From assembly GCF_041360795.1 (NCBI RefSeq), contig NZ_JBFUPW010000002.1:1-64000 (forward strand): 64,000 nucleotides of DNA, given 5' to 3'. Below, piece by piece: positions 42,171 through 50,504 of the stretch. The position numbers were made by a program, and so were the translations under genes. The stretch comes from Arthrobacter_E sp041360795 (lineage in GTDB: Bacteria > Actinomycetota > Actinomycetes > Actinomycetales > Micrococcaceae). Within the stretch, counting starts at the first letter, position 1. Every line of letters starts with the position of its first letter. Below the pieces are notes generated by a model. It saw nothing but the letters and a program-made list of their open reading frames with translations. It searched no databases and was not told where the DNA came from.

Positions 42171-43175
42171 CTAGTTGGCCTTGCGGGCACCAGGCTTGGG
42201 AGTGCCCGGCTTCGGCATGGACGGCTTCGGCGCCGCTGCAGGCTTCGCAGCAGCAGGCTTCGCAGCCGGCTTCGGCATCGCGGCGGGCTTGGCAGCGGCA
42301 GGCTTCGCAGCCGGCTTCCGCTCCGCCACCGGGGCTTCCTTCACGGGCGCCTCTTCGACGACGGCTTCCTCAGCCGCAGCCTCCTCGGCGGGGGCTTCCT
42401 CCACGGGAGCCTCCACGACAGGAGCCTCCACGACGGGAGCCTCGTCGACTACGACCTCGTCAGCGACGACGTCGTCGAGCGGCGTCTCCACCGCTGCGGA
42501 CTCGCTTGCCTTCAGCGCCTCGGCCAGCTGCTCGCCGAGGTTGTTGCTCAGCGGAGTGGCACTGTCCGTGTCCACACGGTCCGACTCGGCGAGAGCCTTG
42601 GCCTCGTTCTGAGCCTTGGCCTCGGCACGCTGTGCGGCGCGACGGGCTTCGGCCTTCGCCTCAGCCTTGTTCTTGAGCGGACCGATCACCATGACCATGT
42701 TGCGGCCGTCGATGCGCGGGGTCGACTCGATGACGCCGACCTCGGCCACGTCTTCGGCGAAGCGCTGGAGGAGGCGGATGCCCATCTCCGGACGCTGCTG
42801 CTCACGGCCACGGAACTGGATCATGGCCTTGACCTTGTCACCGGCGCCGAGGAACCGCAGTGCGTGACCGCGCTTGGTCTCGTAGTCGTGCTTGTCGATC
42901 TTCAGGCGGAACCGGATTTCCTTCAGGACCGTGTTGGTCTGGTTCTTCCGGGCCTCGCGCGCCTTCACTGCGGCTTCGTACTTGTACTTTCCGAAGTCCA
43001 TCAGCTTGCAGACAGGCGGCTTGGCCTGAGGCGCAACCTCAACGAGATCAAGGTCTGCTTCTGCGGCCAGTCGGAGGGCGTCCTCGATGCGGACGATACC
43101 CACCTGCTCACCGGCTGGGCCGACCAACCGCACCTCGGGGACGCGGATACGCTCATTGATACGTGGATCGCTAAT
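42171..43175 (-). CDS. infC: Translation initiation factor IF-3 with long C-terminal tail
   Basis: 334 residues if started at the ATT codon 43175. The IF-3 N domain (ISDPRINERIRVPEVRLVG to KPPVCKLMDFGKYKYE) and C domain (KIDKHDYETKRGHALRFL, FRGREQQRP) end near residue 180. The tail that follows is first acidic and Ala/Val/Pro-rich, then basic with KPAA-like repeats (about residues 255-334). AGGAG lies six bases before ATT, and rare AUU starts are a known infC autoregulation device. A TTG at 43214, in frame and nine bases after AGAGGAGG, is the alternative and would add 13 residues. IF-3 keeps 30S subunits free and proofreads start codons. Confidence 0.93.
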   Translation of the reverse strand: MSDPRINERIRVPEVRLVGPAGEQVGIVRIEDALRLAAEADLDLVEVAPQAKPPVCKLMDFGKYKYEAAVKAREARKNQTNTVLKEIRFRLKIDKHDYETKRGHALRFLGAGDKVKAMIQFRGREQQRPEMGIRLLQRFAEDVAEVGVIESTPRIDGRNMVMVIGPLKNKAEAKAEARRAAQRAEAKAQNEAKALAESDRVDTDSATPLSNNLGEQLAEALKASESAAVETPLDDVVADEVVVDEAPVVEAPVVEAPVEEAPAEEAAAEEAVVEEAPVKEAPVAERKPAAKPAAAKPAAMPKPAAKPAAAKPAAAPKPSMPKPGTPKPGARKAN

Positions 43176-43427
43176 GTGTAGCTCCTGTTGCTCGTTGCCT
43201 TGTTCCACTGGCAATGAGAAAGGCCTCCTCTTGCCAGTGCAAGCGGAGGCCTCAGGAAACTGAGTCGGACAAAGATCACAGTGCCGGAACATCACCGGAG
43301 TGATGGCCCTGCACAGGACTGCCGTCCTATTCTGACCCGGCGACCTTCAGTGTCCTGTTCCGAGAGCCTGAGCTCCTGGCCGAACGGCGGTCGACGCGGG
43401 TGGGAGAAATCTCCACTTGCAAACTAG
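43176..43427 (-). ncRNA. infC mRNA leader with interleaved stems (candidate cis-regulatory RNA)
   Basis: About 250 bases of non-coding RNA precede infC. Close to the gene are two interleaved pairings: AGGCCTCC (43252-43245) with GGAGGCCT (43228-43221), and CACTGGCAA (43239-43231) with TTGCCAGTG (43214-43206). In A-B-A'-B' order these either form a pseudoknot or exclude each other, and the first hides a GGAGG. Smaller hairpins lie upstream (ATCAC-TCCG-GTGAT near 43300). The infC-rpmI-rplT operon is autoregulated through its leader in other phyla; here this is inference. Confidence 0.6.
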
Positions 43428-43433
43428 AAGTAA

Positions 43434-43439
43434 ATCTTA
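43434..43439 (-). promoter_or_regulatory. Putative -10 element of the infC operon
   Basis: TAAGAT on the minus strand in an A+T-rich patch just upstream of the leader. The -35 is not clear; TAGTTT nearby (43425-43420) is a rival. Confidence 0.4.
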
Positions 43440-43529
43440 CACGACTCCGGCACACGAATGCGAACGGCGCGCCCACACAGTGTCCGCGTCGGGTAACGAC
43501 TCCCAGTTGGTGTGTGCCAAGCTTATCAA

Positions 43530-43907
43530 ATGAGCACTTTTGAACACGAAGACCACGGCGCCGCTGCGGGCGATCCCGCCGCCGGGCACACCCGCGACAT
43601 CGCCGAAGTCCCCGCGGTCGAGGTCATCTCCACGGCGGCCGTCCACCTCATGAGCGCAGCCGCCGTGAAGCTCGGCCTCGCCGACGACCCGAACGCCGAG
43701 GACCTCAAGGACCTCGACGAGGCCCGCAAGCTGATCACCGCGCTGGCGGGCTTCATCACGGCGGCCGCCCCGGAGATCGGTTCCCAGCACGCCGGCCCGT
43801 TGCGCGACGGCCTGCGCACCCTGCAGCTCGCCTTCCGCGAAGCCTCCCTCATCAAGGATGAGCCCGGCAAGGGCCCCGGCGAGAAGTTCACCGGCCCCGT
43901 CAACTGA
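43530..43907 (+). CDS. DUF1844 family protein
   Basis: 125-residue small acidic protein. The core EVISTAAVHLMSAAAVKLGL, LKDLDEARKLITALAGFI and LRDGLRTLQLAFREAS is the DUF1844 pattern; its function is unknown. The gene beside infC, on the opposite strand, is common in actinobacteria. ATG 43530 (MSTFEHED) is preferred to a start six codons upstream. Confidence 0.85.
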   Translation: MSTFEHEDHGAAAGDPAAGHTRDIAEVPAVEVISTAAVHLMSAAAVKLGLADDPNAEDLKDLDEARKLITALAGFITAAAPEIGSQHAGPLRDGLRTLQLAFREASLIKDEPGKGPGEKFTGPVN

Positions 43908-43922
43908 CACGGCACACCCGGA

Positions 43923-43973
43923 ACGACGACGGCGGGGCGCCACCTGGAGAAGGTGGCGCCCCGCCGTCGTCGT
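43923..43973. terminator. Terminator between DUF1844 gene and the exporter gene
   Basis: Perfect 23-base arms (43923-43945, 43951-43973) with a five-base loop between convergent genes. Confidence 0.88.
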
Positions 43974-44007
43974 GTCCGCAAGCGGTGGAGGGCGGAGTGC
44001 CTCTCGT

Positions 44008-45336
44008 TCAGACCGAGGCGAGCCGTCGGCGGACGACGCGGGCCACCGTCGCCACGACGACCAGGAGCACTCCGGCCACGCCGATCGCCACGAATCCCGA
44101 CCACGGCCCGATGCGGTCGATGAAGAGGCCGGTCATCGGCGAGCCCAGCGCGGTCCCGGCAGTGAGGAACGAGCCGTACCAGCCCATGGCCTCACCACGC
44201 CGATCCTCGTCCACCAGATCGGCCACGTACTCCGAGGCGGAGGAGAGCACCGGGGCGCAGAGCAGACCGGGCAGGTTGGAGAGCAGAGCCAGCGACCAGG
44301 TGTCCTGCGCGAAGCCCATCGGGATGGTCAGCACGGCCATCGCCAGGAGCAGCAGCATGGGCGAGACCTTGCGCTTCATGGCCCCGTAGAGGATGCCGCC
44401 CACCATCGAGGACGCGCACCAGAAGAAGAACACGATCCCCAGTTCGGCCTCGTTGCCGTGCTGACGCAGCAGGCCGACGATCGACACATCGGTGCCACTG
44501 AGCACGAGGCCCGCGCCGGCCGCCGTCAGGAACACGGCGACCAGGGTCCCGCTGATCCAGGAGAAGGACTTCACGAGCCGGCGTCGCGCGTTCTCGCGCT
44601 CCGCCACCGCGGGTCCCGGAGGGCGGGTGGCGACCTCCAGCAGTTCGCCCGCGGCGCCCTGGGGGTTGCCGGCGGCGGTGTCGGCCACCGCATGTTCGGC
44701 GGCCTCGCACTCGGCGGCGCGCTGCTCCTGCTCCTCGTCGGCCGTAGCGGCTCCCTCACGGCGCGTGGGCGGGTTCATCCAGACCAGGAACAGCCCGGCG
44801 AGAGCCGTCAGCCAGCCGACCAGGGTGAGCCCCCAGACGGTGGACCAGGTGGTGGCCAGCACCGCGGCGGCGGCCGGGCCGATCATGAAGACGAGTTCCG
44901 TGGCGATCGAGTCGAGCGCATAGGCGGTGCGCATCCGCTCGCCGTGCACCAGGACACCCAGCGACTGACGGATCACGCTGAAGATCGGCAGGCTGAACGC
45001 CCCGCCCACCAGGGCGAGCGGGAGGATCCACTCGTAGGACACGTGCGGGATGACGGTCCAGATGACGGCCTCCGAGATGATCGACGGGATCAGGGCGACG
45101 CGGAGCCCCGCGACGTCCACCCGGCGGCCGCGCCAGGGGGCGCCGACCGCGATGCCGATCGTGAACAGCGCCGCCGCGACCCCCGCCTCGGCGAAGCCCT
45201 TGCCGAGGGTCAGCACGATGTGCAGCGTGAGCAGGATGCCCGACGCCGAGTGCGGAATCCTCGCGATCATCCCCACCAGCAGCAGCCAGCGGACATCCCG
45301 TTCGGCCAGCAGCTCCTTGTACCGTGCGAAGTTCAC
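44008..45336 (-). CDS. MFS transporter
   Basis: 442 residues, about 12 membrane helices split by a long charged cytoplasmic loop (about residues 190-250, Glu/Ala/Arg-rich). IARIPHSASGILLTLHIVLTL opens helix 1, and SVIRQSLGVLVHGERMRTAYALDSIATELVFMIGP lies before helix 5. It resembles actinobacterial exporters of unknown substrate. Start GTG 45336. Downstream of the SseB gene on the same strand, possibly the last gene of the his-linked run. Confidence 0.83.
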   Translation of the reverse strand: MNFARYKELLAERDVRWLLLVGMIARIPHSASGILLTLHIVLTLGKGFAEAGVAAALFTIGIAVGAPWRGRRVDVAGLRVALIPSIISEAVIWTVIPHVSYEWILPLALVGGAFSLPIFSVIRQSLGVLVHGERMRTAYALDSIATELVFMIGPAAAAVLATTWSTVWGLTLVGWLTALAGLFLVWMNPPTRREGAATADEEQEQRAAECEAAEHAVADTAAGNPQGAAGELLEVATRPPGPAVAERENARRRLVKSFSWISGTLVAVFLTAAGAGLVLSGTDVSIVGLLRQHGNEAELGIVFFFWCASSMVGGILYGAMKRKVSPMLLLLAMAVLTIPMGFAQDTWSLALLSNLPGLLCAPVLSSASEYVADLVDEDRRGEAMGWYGSFLTAGTALGSPMTGLFIDRIGPWSGFVAIGVAGVLLVVVATVARVVRRRLASV

Positions 45337-45393
45337 GTCTCTTGAATTCCTTTGCGCGAGTCGTGATCACTCCGCGCTTCCCGGCACGGAGGA

Positions 45394-46254
45394 TCAGGGT
45401 TGATGAAGGGTGACTTTGACCTCGATCGAATCAACACCCTCAGCAAGTGTTTCATTTCCCGCCCAGCTCTGCTGTAAAGCGGACACCACTGCACTGACCT
45501 GGGCCGATTCCAGTCCGGGCTTCAACGCCAGGATGACGCACAGCTCGGGACCGAGGCCGCCACCCGGGACCTCCTCCCCCCGCGCGTCCCGGGACGCGAC
45601 GCCGGATCCCCGGCGCAGCTGGATGTCCCCCACCTCGGGGTGCCCGACGGCGCTGGTGCGGAACGCCTCGGCGACATCAGGGTCCAGGTAGGACGGCATC
45701 CACGGCTTCTGCTGGGCCAGCGCCCACAGCGGGGCCCGGCGCACCACGAAGGTGAAGTCGCTACCGGGGTCGAGCACGAGCAGCTGCGCCTTCTCCGAGA
45801 CCGCCGACAGCGCCGCACGGGCGGCGTAGGCGGCCACGGGACGGGCCTCGGGGTGCCAGGCCTCGAGCGCGCGCACCGAGCTGAAGACGGGCATGGCGAT
45901 CCGGCCGTCCGGGGCCTGCATGGTGACCATGGCCATGTCGGCCTGCTTGTCGGCGTGCAGGCCGTCGTGGCCCTCGCCCTCCTCAGCCAGCTGAGCCACG
46001 ATCGGGATGAACACCCGGGAGGTCGCCAAGGCGTCGAGGACGCCTTCCTCTCCCCCGGTTCCGGCACGCAGTGCGTTCAGCGCCGCCGTCAAACCGGGGT
46101 TCGCCTCGCCGTCGTCGTTCTCGAAGTTGTGGATGTGGGAGTCCTCGTCGGCCAGCGAGCGGCCGGCCCAGGGGCGCCCGGCCGAATCGGTCGGGCCGCC
46201 GGCCCCGGCGAGTGCGGCGGCGATGTGGCCGGGAAGTTCGCGACGTTCCGTCAT
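45394..46254 (-). CDS. SseB family protein
   Basis: 286 residues. The SseB N-terminal fold is seen in LDALATSRVFIPIV, ADMAMVTMQAPDGRIAMPVFSSVRALEAWHPEARPV and LVLDPGSDFTFVVRR; a C-terminal SseB-like domain follows. The molecular role is unknown in actinobacteria. ATG 46254 is seven bases after the priA stop, so it is cotranscribed with the his genes, an arrangement often seen in Arthrobacter relatives. Confidence 0.85.
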   Translation of the reverse strand: MTERRELPGHIAAALAGAGGPTDSAGRPWAGRSLADEDSHIHNFENDDGEANPGLTAALNALRAGTGGEEGVLDALATSRVFIPIVAQLAEEGEGHDGLHADKQADMAMVTMQAPDGRIAMPVFSSVRALEAWHPEARPVAAYAARAALSAVSEKAQLLVLDPGSDFTFVVRRAPLWALAQQKPWMPSYLDPDVAEAFRTSAVGHPEVGDIQLRRGSGVASRDARGEEVPGGGLGPELCVILALKPGLESAQVSAVVSALQQSWAGNETLAEGVDSIEVKVTLHQP

Positions 46255-46261
46255 GCCGGCC

Positions 46262-47008
46262 TCAGCGTCGTCCGGCCACGTCGAGGGCTTCGGGCAGCGT
46301 GAAGGCGCCGGAGTACAGGGCCTTGCCGATGATCGCGCCTTCGACGCCGAGCGGGACCAGCGCACGCAGCGCCTCCAGATCGGCCAGGCTCGAGATGCCG
46401 CCCGAGGCCACGACTGGTTTGCCGGTCTTCTCCACCATCTGACGTAGAAGGTCGACGTTCGGGCCCTGGAGCGTGCCGTCCTTCGTCACATCGGTGACAA
46501 CGTACCGTGCGCAGCCGGCATCTTCGAGGCGCGCGAGCACCTCCCAGAGGTCGCCGCCCTCCTTGGTCCAGCCGCGGCCGGCGAGCGTGGTGCCGCGGAC
46601 ATCCAGGCCGACGGCGATCCGATCACCGAACCGCTCGATCGCCCGGGCGGTCCATTCGGGATTCTCCAGTGCCGCGGTCCCGAGGTTCACGCGGGCCACA
46701 CCCAGGTCGACCAGAGCGCGCTCCAGGCTGGCGTCATCCCGCAGCCCGCCGGACAGCTCGACCTTCAGATCGAGCGAGGTCACCACTTCACGGAGGATCT
46801 CCGCGTTGTCGCCGCGGTCGAAGGCGGCGTCCAGGTCCACGAGATGCACCCATTCGGCGCCGTTCTGCTGCCAGTTGAGCGCAGCCTCCAGCGGCGTGCC
46901 GTAGCTGGTCTCGCTGCCGGCCTCGCCCTGGACGAGGCGCACGGCCTGGCCGTTGACGACGTCGACGGCGGGCAGCAGCTCGAGAACAGGAAGCTGGGTC
47001 TGGGTCAT
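46262..47008 (-). CDS. priA: Bifunctional HisA/TrpF isomerase PriA
   Basis: 248-residue beta/alpha barrel. LLPAVDVVNGQAVRL has the first catalytic aspartate, and YVVTDVTKDGTLQGPN the second. ELSGGLRDD and GWTKEG fit the actinobacterial PriA form, which serves both histidine and tryptophan synthesis by Amadori rearrangement of ProFAR and PRA. I cannot rule out a monofunctional HisA from sequence alone. It follows a 52-residue membrane-protein gene. Confidence 0.93.
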   Translation of the reverse strand: MTQTQLPVLELLPAVDVVNGQAVRLVQGEAGSETSYGTPLEAALNWQQNGAEWVHLVDLDAAFDRGDNAEILREVVTSLDLKVELSGGLRDDASLERALVDLGVARVNLGTAALENPEWTARAIERFGDRIAVGLDVRGTTLAGRGWTKEGGDLWEVLARLEDAGCARYVVTDVTKDGTLQGPNVDLLRQMVEKTGKPVVASGGISSLADLEALRALVPLGVEGAIIGKALYSGAFTLPEALDVAGRR

Positions 47009-47035
47009 GATGCCTCCGGGTGGCGCGCGGGGCGC

Positions 47036-47194
47036 CTATTTCGAGTCAAGGGTGAACAGGTAGGCGGCGGCCAAAGCCATGGCCGCCAGGACGAAGAAGG
47101 CGATACTGAGCCAACGGGGCTTCTTCTGCTGGATGAAGGAGATCCCCCCACCGATCAGCAGGCCGCCGAGTCCCATGAGCAGAATGGACCACAT
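47036..47194 (-). CDS. Small membrane protein in the his operon (52 residues)
   Basis: Starts MWSILLMGLGGLLIGGGISF and ends AAAYLFTLDSK. Two hydrophobic helices (about 2-20 and 31-48) are joined by a short basic loop (QQKKPRW), so the loop is probably cytoplasmic. The ATG overlaps the hisH stop by one base (TGATG), and priA starts 27 bases after its stop, which strongly supports a translated gene. No function known. Confidence 0.72.
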   Translation of the reverse strand: MWSILLMGLGGLLIGGGISFIQQKKPRWLSIAFFVLAAMALAAAYLFTLDSK

Positions 47195-47988
47195 CAGGAA
47201 TCAGCACCCGTTTCCGGGCTCGCTGCGGGCTCCGCGACGGACGCGTCACGCCCCCTGCGCAGGGAACCGACCCAGTTGCGGAGCAGCCGCGCTCCGGCCT
47301 CCCCGGACTTCTCCGGGTGGAACTGGGTGGCGCTCAGCGGGCCGTTCTCCACCGCCGCGATGAACGGGGCGCCGTGTTCGGACCAGGTGACCTTCGGCGG
47401 GGCCATGTGCGGCTGCGTGACGTCGAAGTCCCAGGTCTGCACGGCGTACGAGTGCACGAAGTAGAACCGTTCGTCCTCCACACCCTCGAAGAGAAGGCTT
47501 CCCTCAGGAGCCTTCACGGTGTTCCAGCCCATGTGCGGCACCACGGAGGCCGGGAGCAGCTCCACCGTGCCGGGCCATTCGCCCATGCCTTCGGCTTCCA
47601 CGCCGTGCTCGACGCCCTTCTCGAAGAGGACCTGCAGGCCCACGCAGATGGCCAGCACCGGACGTCCGCCGGCCACGCGGCGGCCGATGAGGCGGATCGC
47701 GTCGACGTCCTTGAGTTCCTTCATGACCGTCGCGAAAGCGCCGACTCCGGGGACGACCAGGCCGTCGGCATTGAGGACGTCCTCGGGCCGCGCGCTCAGG
47801 GTCACCTGGGCGCCGGCCGCCTCGAGGGCGCGCACGGCGGACCGCACATTGCCGGAACCGTAGTCCAGCACGGTGACCGTCGGCTTGCCCTCCGGGCTCT
47901 CCGGCTTCCGGCCGGTGTGGGCATCACGGACCGCCCCGTCCTCGAGGGACTGGGCGGAACCCGTTGTCGTGTTCTCCTGCTCGCTCAC
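47194..47988 (-). CDS. hisH: Imidazole glycerol phosphate synthase subunit HisH
   Basis: 264-residue class I glutamine amidotransferase that supplies ammonia to HisF. Catalytic cysteine in AICVGLQ, histidine and glutamate in QFHPEKS. The first 35 residues, before VTVLDYGSGNV, are a charged extension not needed for the fold; with the C-terminal tail they make it longer than usual. hisF is not in this window. It overlaps hisB by four bases (ATGA). Confidence 0.95.
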   Translation of the reverse strand: MSEQENTTTGSAQSLEDGAVRDAHTGRKPESPEGKPTVTVLDYGSGNVRSAVRALEAAGAQVTLSARPEDVLNADGLVVPGVGAFATVMKELKDVDAIRLIGRRVAGGRPVLAICVGLQVLFEKGVEHGVEAEGMGEWPGTVELLPASVVPHMGWNTVKAPEGSLLFEGVEDERFYFVHSYAVQTWDFDVTQPHMAPPKVTWSEHGAPFIAAVENGPLSATQFHPEKSGEAGARLLRNWVGSLRRGRDASVAEPAASPETGADS

Positions 47989-48599
47989 AGTGCTCCCTTC
48001 GTGGAGGGGATGCCCTCGACCCGCGGGTCGGGTTCGATCGCCGCGCGCAGAGCACGGGCGAAGGCCTTGAACTGAGCCTCGACGATGTGGTGCGGGTCGC
48101 GGCCGCGCAGCACATCCATGTGGAGGCAGATCCCGGCGTGCAGCGTGATGGCTTCGAAGACGTGCCGGGTCAGCGAACCGGTGAAGTGCCCTCCGATCAG
48201 GTGGTACTCCTGACCGGCCGGCTCACCTTCGTGCACCAGGTACGGACGCCCGGACACGTCGACGACGGCGCGGGCCAACGCCTCATCGAGCGGCACCGTG
48301 GCGTCGCCGAAGCGGCGGATGCCGGCCTTGTCGCCGAGCGCCTTCTTGAGCACCTCGCCGAACGTGATGGCCACGTCCTCCACGGTGTGGTGAGCGTCAA
48401 TGTGGGTGTCACCGGTGGCGCGGACCGTCAGGTCGATCAGGGAATGCTTGCACAGCGCATTGAGCATGTGGTCGTAGAACGGCACGGTGGTGCTGATCTC
48501 TGCCACACCGGTCCCGTCCAGATCGATGCTGACGAATACGCTCGACTCGCTCGTGCTGCGTTCCATGCTGGCGGTGCGGGACGTGCTCGCTGCGCTCAT
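47985..48599 (-). CDS. hisB: Imidazoleglycerol-phosphate dehydratase
   Basis: 204 residues. The two duplicated metal-binding motifs are DAHHTVED and DPHHIVEAQFKA. It dehydrates IGP to imidazole acetol phosphate, the HisC substrate. AAGGAG lies nine bases before the ATG. A 112-base gap separates it from hisC. Confidence 0.97.
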   Translation of the reverse strand: MSAASTSRTASMERSTSESSVFVSIDLDGTGVAEISTTVPFYDHMLNALCKHSLIDLTVRATGDTHIDAHHTVEDVAITFGEVLKKALGDKAGIRRFGDATVPLDEALARAVVDVSGRPYLVHEGEPAGQEYHLIGGHFTGSLTRHVFEAITLHAGICLHMDVLRGRDPHHIVEAQFKAFARALRAAIEPDPRVEGIPSTKGAL

Positions 48600-48711
48600 G
48601 CGGGAGACTCCTTCTGGTGACGTGCTGTGTGGATGTCGATGGACGGCGGTGCGTGCGGGACTTCTGCTAGGTCCTCCCCGCCGGAGCCGGTCGGCGGCCC
48701 GGCCGTCGGGC

Positions 48712-49812
48712 TCATCGCCCGAGCAGTTCCCGGAGCCGCGTGAGGAAGGCTGTGGTCTCCGCCTCCGTGCCGGCGGTGACCCGGAGATGCCCCGGGATCC
48801 CGACGTCGCGGATGAGGACTCCCGCGTCCAGGAGGCCCTGCCAGATGGCTGCCGGGTCCTCCATGCCGCCGAAGAAGACGTAGTTCGAGTCCGACGATGC
48901 CGGCTTCAGCCCCATCTCCCGGAGCTCCGTCACGATCCGATCGCGCTGGACCTTGATGTCCTCCACGTCCGCCATGAGCAGTTCCCGGTGGGACAGCGCG
49001 GCAAGGGCGGTGGCCTGGGTGATCGCGGAGAGGTGGTACGGCAGTCGGACCAGTCGGAGGGCGTCGGTGATCTCCGGCGCAGCGGCCAGATAGCCCAGGC
49101 GGGCGCCGGCCAGGGCGAAAGCCTTGCTCATGGTGCGGCTGACGATGAGCCGCTCCCGGCCCGGCAGCAGCGTGAGGGCGCTCGGCGTGCCTTCACGGGC
49201 GAACTCGTGGTAAGCCTCATCGACGATCACGATGGTCTGGCTGGCCTCGCCCGCCTCGTACACGGCGTCAACCACGTCGAGGCCGAGCTTAGTGCCGGTC
49301 GGGTTGTTCGGGGAGCAGAGGAACACGACGCTCGGGCCGAGTTCGCGCACCTGACGGGCGGCCGATTCGGCGGACAGCTCGAAGTCGGCGTCGCGGACGC
49401 CCTTCACATATTCGGTGTCGGTTCCGCTCGCCAGCAAGGGGTACATGGAGTATGTGGGAGGGAATCCCAGCGCCGTGCGGCCTGGACCGCCGAAGGCCTG
49501 GAGGATCTGCTGCAGCACTTCATTGGAGCCGTTCGCGGCCCAGATGTTCTCCGCGGTCAGGCCGTGGCCCAGGTAATCCGCCAGAGCGGTGCGCAGTTCG
49601 GTGAATTCGCGATCCGGGTACCGGTTGAGCGTGGTGGCGGCATGGGTGACGGCTTCTGTGATGGCCTGGACCACCGGAGCGGGAACGCCATGAGTGTTCT
49701 CGTTGACGTTCAGAAGCACGGGGACGTCGATCTGGGGGGCACCGTAGGGGCTGATCCCCCGGAGATTGTCTCGCAGGGGAAGCTTCGCCAAGCGCTGCAT
49801 TTGTTCGCTCAC
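48712..49812 (-). CDS. hisC: Histidinol-phosphate aminotransferase
   Basis: 366-residue class I/II PLP enzyme. NVNENTHG, NRYPDREF, SPNNPTGT and the cofactor lysine in RTMSKAFALAGARLGY are present. GTG 49812 is preceded at six bases by TAGACT, pointing to a leaderless mRNA; ATG 49800 is an in-frame alternative. It is the first his gene in the window, and hisD, often upstream, is absent. Confidence 0.95.
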   Translation of the reverse strand: MSEQMQRLAKLPLRDNLRGISPYGAPQIDVPVLLNVNENTHGVPAPVVQAITEAVTHAATTLNRYPDREFTELRTALADYLGHGLTAENIWAANGSNEVLQQILQAFGGPGRTALGFPPTYSMYPLLASGTDTEYVKGVRDADFELSAESAARQVRELGPSVVFLCSPNNPTGTKLGLDVVDAVYEAGEASQTIVIVDEAYHEFAREGTPSALTLLPGRERLIVSRTMSKAFALAGARLGYLAAAPEITDALRLVRLPYHLSAITQATALAALSHRELLMADVEDIKVQRDRIVTELREMGLKPASSDSNYVFFGGMEDPAAIWQGLLDAGVLIRDVGIPGHLRVTAGTEAETTAFLTRLRELLGR

Positions 49813-49818
49813 CCGTAC

Positions 49819-49824
49819 AGTCTA
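49819..49824 (-). promoter_or_regulatory. -10 element of hisC (leaderless)
   Basis: TAGACT, six bases (GTACGG), then GTG at 49812. The rest of 49825-49972 shows no gene. Confidence 0.6.
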
Positions 49825-49972
49825 GTTTGCCCAGGTCCCCCGCCCTGAATTGTTGCTCACCCACAGAACGGGCCCGGAGCCCGAACAGGAGAACGGAGCG
49901 AGAGCGGATCAACCGCGCCAAGCGAACGGCGGGAGCCCGACCAGCAGTGGACGGGAGCAACGCCGCGTTGGA

Positions 49973-50323
49973 TCAGCGCGCTGCAGGAACGAAGAGGTCC
50001 TGACCGGCGACGATCTCCGACGCCTTCAGGTCATTCAGTCGAGCGATCTCGCCGACGACCTCACGGGTGTCACGGCCGGGCGCGACCCGCTGGGCGATGT
50101 CCCAGACCGTGTCACCGGGCTGAACGACGACCGTCTGGGACGAGCCGACCGCATGGGTGTCGCTCGCGATGGCCGGAGTGAGCAAGGTGCCCAGCGCGAA
50201 GGTGATGATCGCGGCGAGCAAGAGCGCGGCCGGGAGGCCGAAGAAGACGAACCGCCCACGGCGGGTCAACCGCATCCGCGGAGCAGCCTGCGTTCGGGTG
50301 ATCGCAACAGCCTGTGCTGACAT
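49973..50323 (-). CDS. LysM domain membrane protein, SOS-linked
   Basis: 116 residues: a basic cytoplasmic N-terminus, one membrane helix (about 26-47, FVFFGLPAALLLAAIITFAL) and a LysM domain (about 64-112, VVVQPGDTVWDIAQRV ... NDLKASEIVAGQDLFVP) outside the cell, where it can bind peptidoglycan. Position and layout match the LysM genes divergent from lexA in other actinobacteria, whose products (the Rv2719c/ChiZ type) delay division during the SOS response; the analogy is inference. GAGGAA lies six bases before the ATG. Confidence 0.85.
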   Translation of the reverse strand: MSAQAVAITRTQAAPRMRLTRRGRFVFFGLPAALLLAAIITFALGTLLTPAIASDTHAVGSSQTVVVQPGDTVWDIAQRVAPGRDTREVVGEIARLNDLKASEIVAGQDLFVPAAR

Positions 50324-50394
50324 TTCGATTCCTCGCTTCCATCACGCCGCTTGGCATCTACGTTCGATGGCAATACGCCGTACATCCAGCTCGG

Positions 50395-50456
50395 TTCGAA
50401 CATGTATTCGAACCTCGTTACTACTATTTTTAGGACATAGCTACGAACACTGTCAA
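50395..50456 (-). promoter_or_regulatory. Promoter of the LysM gene with SOS box
   Basis: TTGACA (50456-50451), 18-base spacer, TAAAAA (50432-50427). Just downstream, TTCGAACATGTATTCGAA (50395-50412) is a LexA site with one departure from TCGAAC-N4-GTTCGA, so LexA would block the initial transcribed region. The leader is about 97 bases. Confidence 0.75.
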
Positions 50457-50463
50457 GACTCGC

Positions 50464-50504
50464 TAGAACAAATGTTTGATTCGGGCATCCTCCTGGCCTA
50501 GCGT
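50464..50504 (+). promoter_or_regulatory. lexA promoter with a weak SOS box
   Basis: TTGATT (50476-50481), 17 bases, TAGCGT (50499-50504). TAGAAC-AAAT-GTTTGA (50464-50479), two mismatches from the consensus box, overlaps the -35, fitting autorepression. Confidence 0.65.

Noticed and set aside
42210..42450. Ala/Pro/Lys-coding repeats as a separate repeat element or gene
   Set aside because: They are in frame with infC and continue its reading frame to a single stop, so they form the tail of IF-3.
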